From NCBI GenBank assembly GCA_038380795.1, contig CM076262.1:70700629-70764628 (forward strand): a DNA stretch of 64,000 nt. Direction: 5' to 3'. The stretch comes from Pyrocephalus nanus. Lineage: Eukaryota > Chordata > Aves > Passeriformes > Tyrannidae. The notes beneath the pieces are model-generated. The model was not told where the DNA came from. It did not search any database and saw only the letters and a program-made list of their open reading frames with translations. Numbering within the stretch: the stretch's first letter is position 1; the number at the start of each line of letters is the position of its first letter. Positions 47,251 to 59,717 of the stretch are shown here, one piece after another. Both the position numbers and the translations under genes were made by a program.

Positions 47251-50200
47251 CTCTAAAAAATGGTTTGTTGGATGGAGTCACAGTAACTGTAAAGAAGAAA
47301 ATGGGAGAAGTTCTTCACAGATGAACCTCTTATGATTTATTTATCACTGATTATCATGCAACCACTCCACTGGCACAAGGTTTGTGCTCCCTTAGCTGCT
47401 GCTCTTCAGCCTCCAAAGCAAGCTGTGCATCCTGGCTCATTCTCTTCCTTGAGCAACCACATTGGAGCTGCTTGAAAAAGCTTCAGCAAAAAAGACTTAT
47501 CCAGGGCTTTTTGTGTGCCAATATTTGAGGTATCTATAGCTCACATGGCAAAAAGATGACATCCCTGCAGTGAATAGTGGCTCCAGAGCACTTGGTGCTG
47601 CACAAACAAGGAATAAGTTGGCTGCTTCTGGCTAAGAAGCAGCTCATTTAACAGAGGTCATTTAATACCAGTGCAAGGGGAAGGTGGAAGAAATAAAAAG
47701 AGAGGCAGGAGGGCTCCCCAGTAAAGCACACATTTTGACCCGAGGTATTCATTCATCCTTCCAGCAGCAGATCCAGTGACAGTCCCTTTGACTGACAAAG
47801 GAAACTTTCCAAACATAGATTAGGGGTCAGATATGAAGGTCAGACAGGGGAATACTCTGGGTGGGTGGAGGATGAGGAGGGGACAAGAACATCCTGGGTA
47901 GGCAGGTTGCTGTGAGCAGGGCTGGTGCAGGAGCACATGGAGGAATTCCAGGAGCAGCCAGGGGTGTGGCAGCCACCTTGGAGATGTCCATCAAGCAGGA
48001 TGGCTCTGGCCACAGTCCCACAGAATGAGTGACCTTCCTCCTGGGGCTGTTGGAGCTATCAGGAACACTCTGATTGCTTCTCCTTGTGGGAGTGCATTTA
48101 TTCATGGGTAAAAATTAGTACCTAGTCTTTATCAATTTGCCATCACTCGTGTTTTGTTAATTCACTTAAAGTGGTCTGAAAAAAAAACCCAACAAAACCC
48201 CAAACTTTTCCTTGCTAGTCACCTTCCAGTGATGTATAAATGCCCTGGCAGATAATTATCGGTGATATTGATTCTAACTAGGGCAGAAAACGAGCAGGTG
48301 AGCGCGAAATAGAGAGTTATTTATAAAGATGCAATTGAAACAAAATCTATCCTGCAGGCCTGAGAGTTTAAGGAGGAGGAAAAAAAAATGCCTATGCTGC
48401 ATGTCTCTGCTGGTGTTTGGATGCTTCCTCAGGAGCAGGAAGGCCACGGCCCTGGAAACAACAGGCTGAAGTAAACAGGCAGCATGGAAATAGCTGGGTC
48501 CTACAGCTGAGGAGCTGCAAGTCTCACCACTGCAAGGCTGTAGCCCTTCTGCAGACACAGCCCTGTGCCAGAATGCCGTGGGAGGCTGTGCTGTGGCTGC
48601 TGGCCCCCAGCGCCGGGCTCGCTTTCCCCGGCAGCTCCGCCGCACACCCTCAGCCAGGCCAAGACCTAATTCCTTGGCCACAGGCTGGCGGTGGCTCTTT
48701 CCCCGGGGAGAGAAGGCTTTTGGCAGTTTGTTATTAAATCACAGGGCTGTTTATGCCAGCACTGGGCTGTCTGGGGCTGAATGCACAGGAGAGGTTATGT
48801 ACCCAGGTTCTGCCAGGCAGCTCGGGGGGGTGGGTGACGCAGGGAGAGCGGGGTCTTTGGGCAGGGCTCTCCTCTTGTGGGTGACTTGCATCTTCACCCT
48901 GCTCAGCCTCTGTTGCTGATGGCTTTGTGGCTCCCACCTTTCAGGTATTGCAGGGAGAGAAGACTTCTGGGGCTCTGCTTTCGGGTGTAGCAGAGCAGGA
49001 ACCACTGCACTGCTGAAAGACCTTTTGCTGCTTTATCCCTCGGTGCCCAAATTGCTCATCCTTGCCCCACCTGCAGCAGTCACTTCTGGCAAAGCTGTGA
49101 CAGCACAGAGCTACGTATAAAACGGGCAGCTGGTCCCAGTTTGGTTCCCAGAATGGCCCCCAAGCTTCTGGGCTGTGACAGCTGAGCAGGAGGCCACCTC
49201 CCTTGCTCCAGTGATGACACCAGTCCCCGCAGCAGTGGCGCCGTACCTGTCCCCGTGGAGAAAGAGTTCCTTCGGGGCCACCAGCCTTTCAGGAGCGGTT
49301 AAAATAAAACAGGAAGGCTTACGGGCAGATGTGGTTCCTGAGCCACTTCTGCCAAGGCTCTGCTCCACAGACATCAGCTGCGGGGAGGTGTTTAAGCTGA
49401 GCTGCAGCATTCGTACGTAAACAGCTCCTGAAAGTGTGAGGGGGGCAGAGTGTGCGGCTCTTTCAGAGCCGACCGGATGGTTCTCTCGCTTGACATGTTC
49501 CCGTCTTGAAACAACATCACTTTGTTGAATTTTGTGGCTTTTTCTGTGGAACAACATTAGCTCATCCAAGCCTGTGGTTTATTTGAAAATGAAATTCCGG
49601 TAAGCTTTTTTGTACCATCTGGCAGCGTCCAACCGAAGTGGGGTTTAGCGAGAAACCACTGCACACGTGTGCACAAACACATACACACCAGAAACACTGT
49701 AATCATCATAATCAGTAGTTGCAGGAAGCTTGGCACCGTCAGGGGCAAGGGAAAAGGGAGAAAATCAGTGCCTGATCACCTCCCATGCCTCTGCCTTTCC
49801 GTGGGGCCTGGCTCCCTCCAGCAGAGGGCATTTTCCAAGCTGTCCCTCCTGCGCCGCTTCTTCTACCCCTTCCTTCCTTTGACGTGAACTTCCAAGTAGA
49901 TCCAGATGTAAATCAAACACAGCTGGGGGAGCTGCAAGACGGCGCCGTGTCAAATTCACAGCTGCTGCAGGTCAAAGCACTGGTTTCAAAGGAAAGACTG
50001 ATCTACTCCAGCTGAGGACCTGGCCAGACACAGGAGAGGTTTGGGGCTGAGGCCATGGCTTCTTGGTTGCTCCATGCAACAGCTGAGGTGGTTTATTAGG
50101 TGGGACCAGCCCTAAATTCCTTCCTAGCTCTCTGGTCCAGACAGGTAGAGGGACACATGGCAGATTTTTGACATCTTGTCCATCCATGGAAGCCTTTCTC

Positions 50201-50359
50201 TTCTTCTCCTCCCACATCTGTGCACACAGACTGGCAAAGCCGGGAGAAAATGTGGCGTCACCCAGGTACACAGGAGACCACCAAGCATTCATCTGTCATC
50301 TTCTCCCCTGCAAGAGGTTTGGGTGAGCTCTTCTCCTTGGTATCCAGTGATGGCACCTG

Positions 50360-50610
50360 TGGGAATGGTTCAAAGCTGGGGTAGGGGAGGCTAGACTGGA
50401 TATTAGGAAACATTTTTTTATCAAGAAGATGGTCAGACACTGAGCTTTCTAGAGGGGTGGTCGATATCTGGAGCCTCTCAGTGTTTAAGAGGCATTTGAA
50501 CAATGCCCTTAACATCACACCTTAACCTTTGCTCAGCCCTGAAGTGCTCAGGCAGTTGGATGATCATTGTAAGTCCCTTCTAACTGAAAAATTCTGTTTG
50601 TGTTCTGTTC
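50360..50610 (+). repeat. CR1 LINE 3'-end fragment
   Basis: Landmarks in order are 'gggaatggttcaaagctggg', 'ggctagactggatattagga', 'ttttttatcaagaagatggt', 'gtggtcgatatctggagcc' and 'taagtcccttctaactgaaa', with a final TTCTGTTTG. It is a diverged, 5'-truncated copy, about 250 bp. Confidence 0.82.
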
Positions 50611-50834
50611 TACTCTATTCAACTGACTTTCCTAATTTGTCTCAGGCTTCTCCCTTCTTCCACATTCAGCTGCTCGTGGAAGTGTATTAAACGTGTGAGA
50701 TGGACGGGGAAGGGAAAAGAAATGTCAGGGGATGTGAGGTGCTAGTTAGGACATGTAGGACAGTTTAGTGTGAGAGCCAAGCACAAAGTCCACTGGAACC
50801 AGCAGCCAGGTTTTCACTGACTCAAGCAAGAACT

Positions 50835-50872
50835 CCATTCCATTCCATTCCATTCCATTCCATTCCATTCCA
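50835..50872. repeat. (CCATT)7.6 pentanucleotide microsatellite
   Basis: Seven perfect CCATT units plus CCA. The unit is the same as the pentamer that makes up human satellite II/III, but here it is a short local array. Confidence 0.97.
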
Positions 50873-53800
50873 GACAAGGTGTCTCTACACACATTCACCT
50901 CTACACACACTCTATAATCTGGGGGGTGGGGGAAAATATATGTATTGGCTTTAAAATAACCTTAAAAATATAGCAGAGATCTGCTTTTGAGGACAAGCAG
51001 ATGAAATCTGATGGATGAGCTCTGATGATGAGCCAGTGCCACTGAAAGACTTCACAGGTCACACACTGCCCTGTCCAAGGGGACATTTCCCAGCAGCAGC
51101 AGCAGCTCTGGTTTTGTGTTACAGTTTATAACTGCACGAACAGGACTTTTGATGGAAACCCCTGTGGATATCTCCACTCAGAACTGGCACTGCTGGATTT
51201 CAGGCTGCATAGCACACATTTAAAACTCATGAGAGGATATTTTTTTCCCTGAGCTGGACATGAGGAGGAACCAGTGACCCTGAGGCAGGTGGAGGACAGC
51301 AGAGGAAGGTGAGATGCCCTTGGGCCCAGCCTGACAGGGGCTGCTTTTGGCTGACTCCTGAGTCCCAGCTCCTTCCTCCACACCAGGTCACTGACACCTG
51401 CCCAGCAGGAATTTGGATCACCTGAGAACATCTCCTAGGTTCTTGACTGGAGAAATAAAATGAAACCAATTCCATCTGCAAAGCAAAGGCTTTGAACTGA
51501 AGGAGAGTTTCTGAAAGGTGGCCCTGGCGAGGCGCTGCACTGGATGGGAGGCTGCAATAATCCTGCTCTAATTCTTTTTTTTGAGAGGATTTTTTTTTTT
51601 TAAATATATATATAGTTTTGCCTCCGGCATATGCTGTACTAGCGTAGCAGCTCTTCAAGTACCATGTTTTCCAGCCAACGTGTGAGTGACAGCACCTAAA
51701 AACAGCAGCTGTTACATAAATAAGGCTGGCGCTTCCCCTTCCAGCGAGGTGATGGGAGTGAGGAAGCAGCGCCAGCACAGCCCAGGGGGACGACATTCCT
51801 GCTCGGTGACAAAGCAGGGGACAGCCCCAGGGGCAGCCTCGGTCAGCACCGCCCTCTCCACCAGAGGCTTCTGCATCCCTGCTGTTTGTCCCCATCACTG
51901 CCGCCCTGTAAAACAGGGTAAAAAAGAGCAGCTCGTCTAAAATATGGATTTGTGGCATCTCGCAGTTATTTTGCCGATTATGTAAGGATTAAAGTGGCCG
52001 TTGTTTCAGCGTGATGTATGTTGTATCTTAATGAGCAGCTTAATTATTTTACTTAGCAGGAGATGGCCCATAAAGTATTAAGAAGCCAAATTTGGCACTC
52101 GGTTTCCCTTCATGTTAAGATGCAAGAGTCTGATTTGTACTGCCTGTAAATTTGCTGTATCTCAGCATGCAAGTACTCCTGAATAATTTAAGCTTTCTTT
52201 AAGAAAGCCTGCTATATAGCCAGAAAGGATTAATATTCAACAGACGTCCATCATCTAAGTAAACACTTTTTTTCCCCCTAAAATTATGTTGAGTTCTCAT
52301 AAATTCCCTTAATGGGACAGAAACCATCCTGGTTCTTCTTCATAAGGTTTGCCTCTTTGCCTCAGTTTATGTGCGTGGCAGGAAATCTTTGCCTGCACAC
52401 AGGTTAAAAACATTTGTGTCCTTGGAAGGGTATGAGGGGAATTCTTCCAACACTTACCCAGGCCCAAAAGATGATGTGAGAAAGGTGGTGTGAGACAGCA
52501 TCAGCAAAGGTGTGTGATTCACCCATAACAAAGTGGGTACAAAAAACCCCCTCCTAGACTGGGACTATAAAATAAGCATCAGCTTTGAAATGGATGTCTC
52601 TGCTCACAAAGCAAGATTTTTCTGGTTGGAAACAACCCAAGCAAAGTAAAAATGGGCCTCGTTTATGAATTCTGGCAGAATCTCGAGTTTCTCCAAAGTC
52701 TGAGGTGCTCTCAGGTAGGTGTTGAGAACCTGGGGCTGGACTTTCTGCAGGTCCAGGTGCATTTGGGTGACACCTTTTGGGTTTGCAGCAGTCCTGGAAA
52801 AGGATGGATTTCACAGCGTGAAGTCACGGAGGGAGACATCAAGTCACAGCAATCACAGCAGGGGAGAATTGCTCTCTGATAACTTTATATTATCCTAAAA
52901 CTAAATACCCAAGACATTGATCATTATGGAGGGAATGGATTGCGTATTACAGGTGATACAGTCACACAGAGGAATTCCAGGCAAGTAGTTCTGGCACAAA
53001 TGATGCTGCCCAGCACTTTTTGGACAAGCAGCCAAGTTCCCTTAACTACAGGCTCATCCTCAGAGCATCTTCAGCCCCAGTGCCAGGTATTTGTGCTTCC
53101 CTGGACAGAACTTGTGGACAGAGTGCCTGTTTGGAAGACCCAAATATCCCTGTAAAAGCAACAGTTAACCCCCCTGCATCATCAGTCCTCTAATTAGAGA
53201 CGTTTCTTGCCCAGGGCATGACCCTGCAGATACAGCAAATCCTTCCTGCCCAGTGTCCCCTGGTCTCAGTGGGAGAGGGCAATCTGGCAGCAGGTGCAGC
53301 TGGGTGGGAATTAGGAAGGCCTTGAAATGAGGGATCAGAGAGAGCCTGCAAATTGCAAAACAACTGTTAGTCTGGTTTTGGAGAGCGCTCGCTTTCATTT
53401 GGATGTAAAACCGGTTGTGAGAAAAGAGTATTGGGACCAAAGTGGTGCTGGGGGTTTTGTTTTCTCTCCCTCAACCGGCCAGTGTGAACATTCCACAGCT
53501 GTGGGAGGGTAATTTGAGAGCCTTATCACTAAAGGAAGGAGGCCACACAAAAATCATGCTCCACAGAAATGCTTCATCAGATCCTCGTTGCTCTCGCTGG
53601 TCCATCCCTCTCCGAGATGTGAAGGCACCTTGTTCCCACCAACCCTGCTGCCCTCCAGGAGTCCCAGTGCCCCTGGGGATGCAGGTCCCACTCCCAGCTC
53701 TGGGACACCTCAGGTGGGATGCCTCAGTTTCCCTCAGGCCCACAGGGGTCAGCACACCTGGGAAAAGTGATGCCCAAGAGCACACGCTCTTCCACCTCTC

Positions 53801-54539
53801 TTGGCTCCATTTAATCACAGGATAAAACAATCATGAGTGTTTTTCCGACCTGTATCCCTTGTCTTGGCATTCCCATATGATACAAACCTGCCTAAAGCAC
53901 CTGAGTCCTTATAGGTGCTGAAGCACTGCTGTTTTTCTTGGCTTTGGGTATGAAACAGTGGGTGGGAAACTCTCCATGAGCTACTACCAATGGAGGTTTA
54001 GGGAAAGAAGAATCTCTGGGAGCATTTTGGAAACCAGGGCTTGGTTTCTTTTATTGAGGAGCTGCACCTGACAGGAAGGATATAAACACAGCCATAAAAG
54101 AGTTCCTAATGTCTAGTCCTTTCATTTCAAATTGCAAAGTCAGGTAAAACTATTTATTTCAATAAATAGTCAAGGAAATGTCTTCAATCAAGTGACAGCT
54201 CGTTCCCATACTGTAATTAAATTTGAAGCTCAATTACTATTGTATAAGTCAATGGCATAGACAGGATTATGACAGGAAAATCCCCAGGGATGCCAAGACT
54301 GGTACAGAGAGGTGGAAGGGAGAGTTTAAAGTGGGTTTTTTGCAGCTGTGCTATAAAGCTGAGTGCAGATCCTGCTGCTGGGCTGGGCCTGGGCCGCACC
54401 CCTGGAAGCACACATCAAGCACCAGTCATGCAATTGCCAAAAAATCCTGTCTCCTCCCTGCAAAGGGAGGTGCAAAGATGCAGGCAAGGAGGTCTTAGAC
54501 CCGAGAAAATCAGTGCAGGCTGGACATCAGCTTGTGGGG

Positions 54540-55100
54540 CTGGATGAGGCAGCAATGTGTGCTGGGCTGTACCCAGAGCAGCGTGGGCAGCAGGGCAGGG
54601 GGGGATTCTGCCCCTCTGCTCTGGGGGGACTCCCCTGCAGAGCTGCCTCCAGCTCTGGGGGCCCAGCAGAGCAAGGACATGGACCTGTTATACCAGAGGA
54701 TGGCCATGAAGAGGGATGGAGCAGCTCTGCTGAGAGAGCTCGGATTGTTCAGCCTGGAGAAGAGAAGGATCTGGGGAAACCTCACTGCTGCTTTTCAGTA
54801 CTTAAAGAGGGCTTACAAAAAAAAATGGTGACAAACTTTTTAACAGGGCCTGTTGTGACAGGACAAGGGGTAATGGTTTTACACTAACAGAGGATCAATT
54901 TAGATTGGGTATAAGGAAGAAGTATTTCACAGTGAGGGTGGTAAAACACTGGGAGAGGTGGTGGATGCCCCATCCCTGGAAACACGCGAGGCCAGGATGG
55001 ATGGGGCTCTGAGCAACCTGGCCTGGTTGAAGATGTCCCTGCTCATTGCAGTGGGATGATCTTTAAAGGCCCATTTCAACCCAAATTATTCTGTGATTCT
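54540..55100 (+). repeat. CR1 LINE fragment including the end of ORF2 and the 3' UTR
   Basis: This is the longest CR1 copy in the window. It begins near 'gatgaggcagcaatgtgtgc' and carries a decayed ORF2 end with the recognisable peptide LGLFSLEKRRIWGNL (about 54738-54780). It continues with 'gtgacaggacaaggggtaat', 'tttagattgggtataagga', 'ccccatccctggaaacacg' and 'gcccatttcaacccaaatta', and ends in 'ttctgtgattct'. The reverse transcriptase remnant is only its last few tens of codons and is not functional. Confidence 0.92.
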
Positions 55101-56628
55101 ACCCCTCTGGGCACTGCCAGGCAGCTGTAGCTGTGCGTGGAAACTCCAGCCAAACGTGCATTTGCATGCTATTAGCTCATTAGCCACCTCTTTTCCATCC
55201 CCCCACAACTCCCCTTCCCCAGGGAGGACACTTTCTCCAGCTGTGTCCCTCCAGCACAACCACCCTGAGCTGTGCTGGAGGGACACAAATCCCTGGCACC
55301 AGCAGGGCTGAGGACCTCCTGAGGTGAAGGACCACCCCTCCCCACTGCTCCCAGGGGACAGCCCTGGACACGTCTGCTGGTGTCCAGCCTACAGCTGTTC
55401 TCCCTCAGCTCGGCTCTAGTTACTGCCCAAGAGCTCCACTTCATCCCTGCAGCTTCCAAGTCCTTCAGCTGCTTCTCCTGTTAGTACTGAAGGAAGAGGA
55501 AAGGGACCGAAGCCTAAACCGTGTGTTCCAAATCCAAGGGACAAACAAGAAGAATTATCCACACATTTACTTGGCTTGTATTCCGTGAAATAATTTGAAA
55601 AGTGTCCTCAGTTTTGGAGAACCTGGGTGGTAATCCTAAACACAGGGGTTCAGATGTCACGCTGCTGGGACTGCAACTGGCTTGGACTCTCAGTGCAGCT
55701 GAAGCTCAGGGCACTTTTGACCATGGTGAACTTCTTATTGGAAAGGGGGAATGGTTTTTTTTTTCCCCCATTTGAATTTGTTCACAAAGTTCAAAACGAA
55801 GCAGTGCCCCTGAGCTGCCAATGGATAAGTCTAAGATGGTGAATATAACTTTTTACAAAAACAAAATAAAATTGTACTGATGGAATTACTGCTCATACAC
55901 ACAATAAACCCTGTTATAACGCAATCCAGAACTCACACGATAATTTTATTTCTTTAAAAAAGTTACTTTTTCTTTTTCTCTCTCCCTGCCAAGTTACGTT
56001 CTGTTACAAAGATGTTTCTTGCTCTTTCTAGCAGCCCAGGTGTCCCAGCTTCACTCTTGAACTTCTTTCCAGCTCTGCACGACTGCAGAGAGCAACAGCT
56101 TTTCATAAGCCCTTTACCCTCCTGCTGTGAGTTTCCAGCATGGGGACACTGTGCTGAAGGTTTCAGTGGGGAGCCATGGGTTGGACCAGCTGCCCATGAC
56201 CACTCAACGTGACCACAAGCTTTACCAGCCCACTGCCACACCACCCCTGGTGCTCCCTGCCCTGCTTCCTCTCCACATGGCTGTGCCACGGTGGCTCCTG
56301 CTGCTGGGCACACATCTCATGGATGTGGACTCACTTACTTACACTCCAAAAGTCTTTTCTTCCCTGAGCAGAGCAGTGACTGCAGCTTCTCCTTGCTGTG
56401 CTCCCACACAGCTTTGGTCTCAGTGCTGGGGATCACCTCCAGGCACGAGAGACCAGCCCAGGCCCCATTGTCTCCTCGGCACTTCATCCACCGCCAAGGA
56501 AAGTGCCAATTAGTGCCAGCTGTCCTGGGCTGCTTGTTGCAGGGCTGACAGGGGGCCTGGGTCTGGCCCCCCTCTCTGTGTGGCATCTGACTCCCTCAGT
56601 CTGCCCATTGATGGCCAGGGATTTCCTT

Positions 56629-56647
56629 AAAAAAAAAAAAAAAAAAA
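56629..56647. repeat. Poly-A tract (19 nt)
   Basis: An A homopolymer in intergenic DNA. No retrocopy is recognised before it. Confidence 0.88.
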
Positions 56648-57414
56648 TCATCCATATTCAGACAGCTTGATGTTCAGTGCCCTGTTTTGTTTCATATGTT
56701 GGAAAAATAATGGATTGTTATTAAAATAGAGTAATGTGGTAATAACTGCCCATACTGTGAGGATGCTCAGAGGCCAGAGCAGCCTGGCCTGGGGGATCTG
56801 CAGCCCCCTCGCCTGTCTGCACTTACTGGTCCCACGGCTGCTTTCTGAGTCCAGCACAACCAGCAACAGGAAACCATGAGGCATCTCCCTCAAGGAAATA
56901 ATTCTGGGTTTCAGATGGTTGCCAGCATCAGGGTGCCACCAAACTGTCACCAAAGGGCAGCAGCACATTTCCCAGCAAAGGTTAGCCTGTTCCCCATCAT
57001 TCCCAAATGATGAGGAACTTTTGCTGGGGTTTAAGCCATCCCATAGGAGTGAGCTGCTTAAGATATGCCCATTCTCTCACCACTGACATGCCGGTGAGGG
57101 CTGTGCAGTTGTGTTTGAGGCTGATTTGGGACATTTGTCCTCCTGTAAGATGTCACTCTCAGCCTTGAGGTGCATCAGGGTGCCCTTTGGCACCGTGGCA
57201 CCGTGCCCCTCTTAGGCCATCCTGCCCAGCTGAGGCTTTTCAATGGCTCTGTGACCTGGGCTGGTTTAAGCTGAGGCAGTACAAACTAGTCCTTGCTCCA
57301 ACAAGAGGCAACTTTTACCTTCAGGATCACAGCACAGGGCCCTGCACAGGAACCAGGCACGAAAGCTGGAGGTGGAAAGATTTTATCACAGAGCAGGGGG
57401 CAAAGCAAACGGGG

Positions 57415-57446
57415 TTTTTTGTTTGTTTGTTTGTTTGTTTGTTTTT
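57415..57446. repeat. (GTTT)6 microsatellite
   Basis: Six GTTT units flanked by T runs on both sides. It is a simple repeat; no adjacent retroelement end is recognised. Confidence 0.95.
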
Positions 57447-57639
57447 AATGAAGCCATTGCTTCATCAAACAACTGGCTTTCCCCACTCTGTCAGGAACTC
57501 CCAGGCACTAGTTAGCTAGATTCATTTTCTCGATTCGTAAGTGGCACGTGGAAAACACCCTCACCAGCCATTTAGCCATAGCGTGTTTGCAATTTATAGC
57601 TTTCTTCCTCAGAGCCCTGCTAAGTCATTAAGCAGCCTT

Positions 57640-57740
57640 GTGGTCTGAGCAAAGGTTTAGGAGCCAGGAAAATCTGGGATGAGTCATTTGCTCACGCACT
57701 GGTGACCTGAGCAAATCAGTTGACCTCCTTGTGCCCGGGC
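57640..57740 (+). repeat. Possible L3/MIR-type remnant
   Basis: 'ggtttaggagccaggaaaat', then 'gcactggtgacctgagcaaa' and 'tcagttgacctccttgtgcc', fits the order 'agactcctgggttc...ctgtgtgaccttgggcaagtcacttaacctctctgtgcc' with many changes. Confidence 0.35.
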
Positions 57741-59692
57741 TGCACAAGAGAGCTGCCCTGCCCCAGTCAGGGGCTTGCCTGGCTCTGGCCAAGAGCAACT
57801 CCCCGGCTCCAGGGGAAACGTGGAATGCACGGGGTGTGTCCCAGAGCCAGGAATTCTCGGAGCTGCGGCTCCCGTGGTGGGGGTGCCAGCCCCAAGTCCT
57901 TTGAAAGCCAGGGCAAGACTCTCAGAGGTTTCAGTGTGGGGCAGCTCAGGACTCACTGGCTTCCCCTCCAGTGTCTGTCTGGCTTTTGAACGGCTTGTAC
58001 AACAAGTTATAAATGACAACTGAAACATAAAATGAAGAGGGGACCAAATGGCTTCAGGCAACATTTAAAAATACCGAGACTTTTTCTAAATGCAGATCAC
58101 CAGATCCAAAGCAGCCGTGGGCAGACTTAGCTGAAGGTTATTTGCTGGCCTGACTGAAAGCACACTTGTGGTCTCTATCAGTTCTCAGAAGATGCTGTTA
58201 ATAGGATGCTTGCTGGCAGAGGCAGGAGGGGACAGCCAGGACATGGGCAGTGCTGGGGACACAGACCTTCCCTCCTCTCTTTTGAGGGGGTTGCTGAAGG
58301 CTGTTGGGGGAGCAGTGACAAAGGCAGGTTGGATGGATGTCCTTGTTTCACCCTGAGTAAAGTGAAGTGCTGTGCTGGAGGTTGGATCAGGGGAGAGGAG
58401 GTGTGTGATGTCCTAAACTCCCAGCTACCTTCTCCTAAAGATGTGGCTGCTCACACCACAGAAATTGCTGCTGCAGATATCTGCCACACATGAAGACTTC
58501 CAAGCCAGGTTAGATACATTTTCCCTCATTCCTTTTTGATCCTTCCTCATTAACAGTTTGATTTTGCCATGGTAAAAATGAGCTTGACTACAATTTGCTT
58601 TTGCTCTTCTTTTTCCTCTCTTGAGTGCGCTTCCACGTCCTGCTTTCAGCTGAGCCCGGAAGCAGAAGTATCACGTTACTGTGAGAGAAGCTAGTTTTGT
58701 GGTATTTCCATCCCATCCAGGGCCAGGAAACACAGGCAATTTTGCAAGACAGCTTGTACTCAGTAAATTTCCAGCTCGGTTTATATTTCTGTATTTATTT
58801 AGATCTGTGCTAACCATGTAAAAGAGCACTCATCCCAAGTGAGGTGCCGTGAACAAACTCGCAAAAAAAACCCCCCAGATTTCACAGACCAAGGACCCTG
58901 AGCAACAGACTTTTCATTGGACCAGGAGCTTCTGGCTAAATCCTCTCTTCTGAAAAGATACACAAGATGGACAAAGATGTAGACAGGCAACTTCTGGTAA
59001 CACTGAACTCTCCACAATAACTAAAAATTAAAACTTTTAATAAATCCCACCAGTAAAATCACCGTCACTGTCAACATTATCTTGTACCCTTGTGACTTTC
59101 CCTTGAAATTTCCTTCCTTCCCTTTCTTTTTGGGCACAATAACCTGTTTCTGTAACACAATCCATGTCTAGGTGCATGAGAACCCGCCAGCACCTTCCCA
59201 CATCCCAGCTGAGCAACCAGGGACCCGGACAGACGTTTTACGCTTGCCTGGGGAGAGCGTGACAGCTCCAGGGACCACACTCTCCTCTCTTGAATCCTCT
59301 TTTTTCAGCAGCAAAGTCCTGCCACAGGCAGCAAAAAAAAAAAAATAAAAAAATCTGCATTTCACACGGGACGGCGGCGCTCACACCAGCGCTGCTTTTT
59401 TGGGGCCGTGGCCAACCCGCCCGTGCTCCCGTGAGCCAGCGTTCCCAAATACCCCCGGATTGGGTTGCGTGTGTGCAAACCACACACGGCCACACTCGAC
59501 ACAAACACGCCCTCGGCTCCTGAAGCAGAAATGCAAAGAGTTCTGGAGGGTTTTCTGGAGGCACCGGGAATTCTGCTGGGTTTATCCAGTCAGGGTGGAA
59601 ACTCCCGTGCCCAGCTGAAGCCGCTGCTGCAGCTCCCTGCTGGGCCACAAATGGGCCGGAACCAGCGCCAGAGCCAGCAAAAGCTGACTTGG

Positions 59693-59717
59693 AAAAAAAA
59701 AAAAAAAAAAAAAAAAA
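59693..59717. repeat. Poly-A tract (25 nt)
   Basis: An uninterrupted A run after 'aaaagctgacttgg'. No processed pseudogene is recognised upstream. Confidence 0.9.

Noticed and set aside
51227..51958. 243-residue open frame on the - strand
   Set aside because: No recognisable domain; it crosses a T/A tract read as KKKK and lacks support from neighbours.
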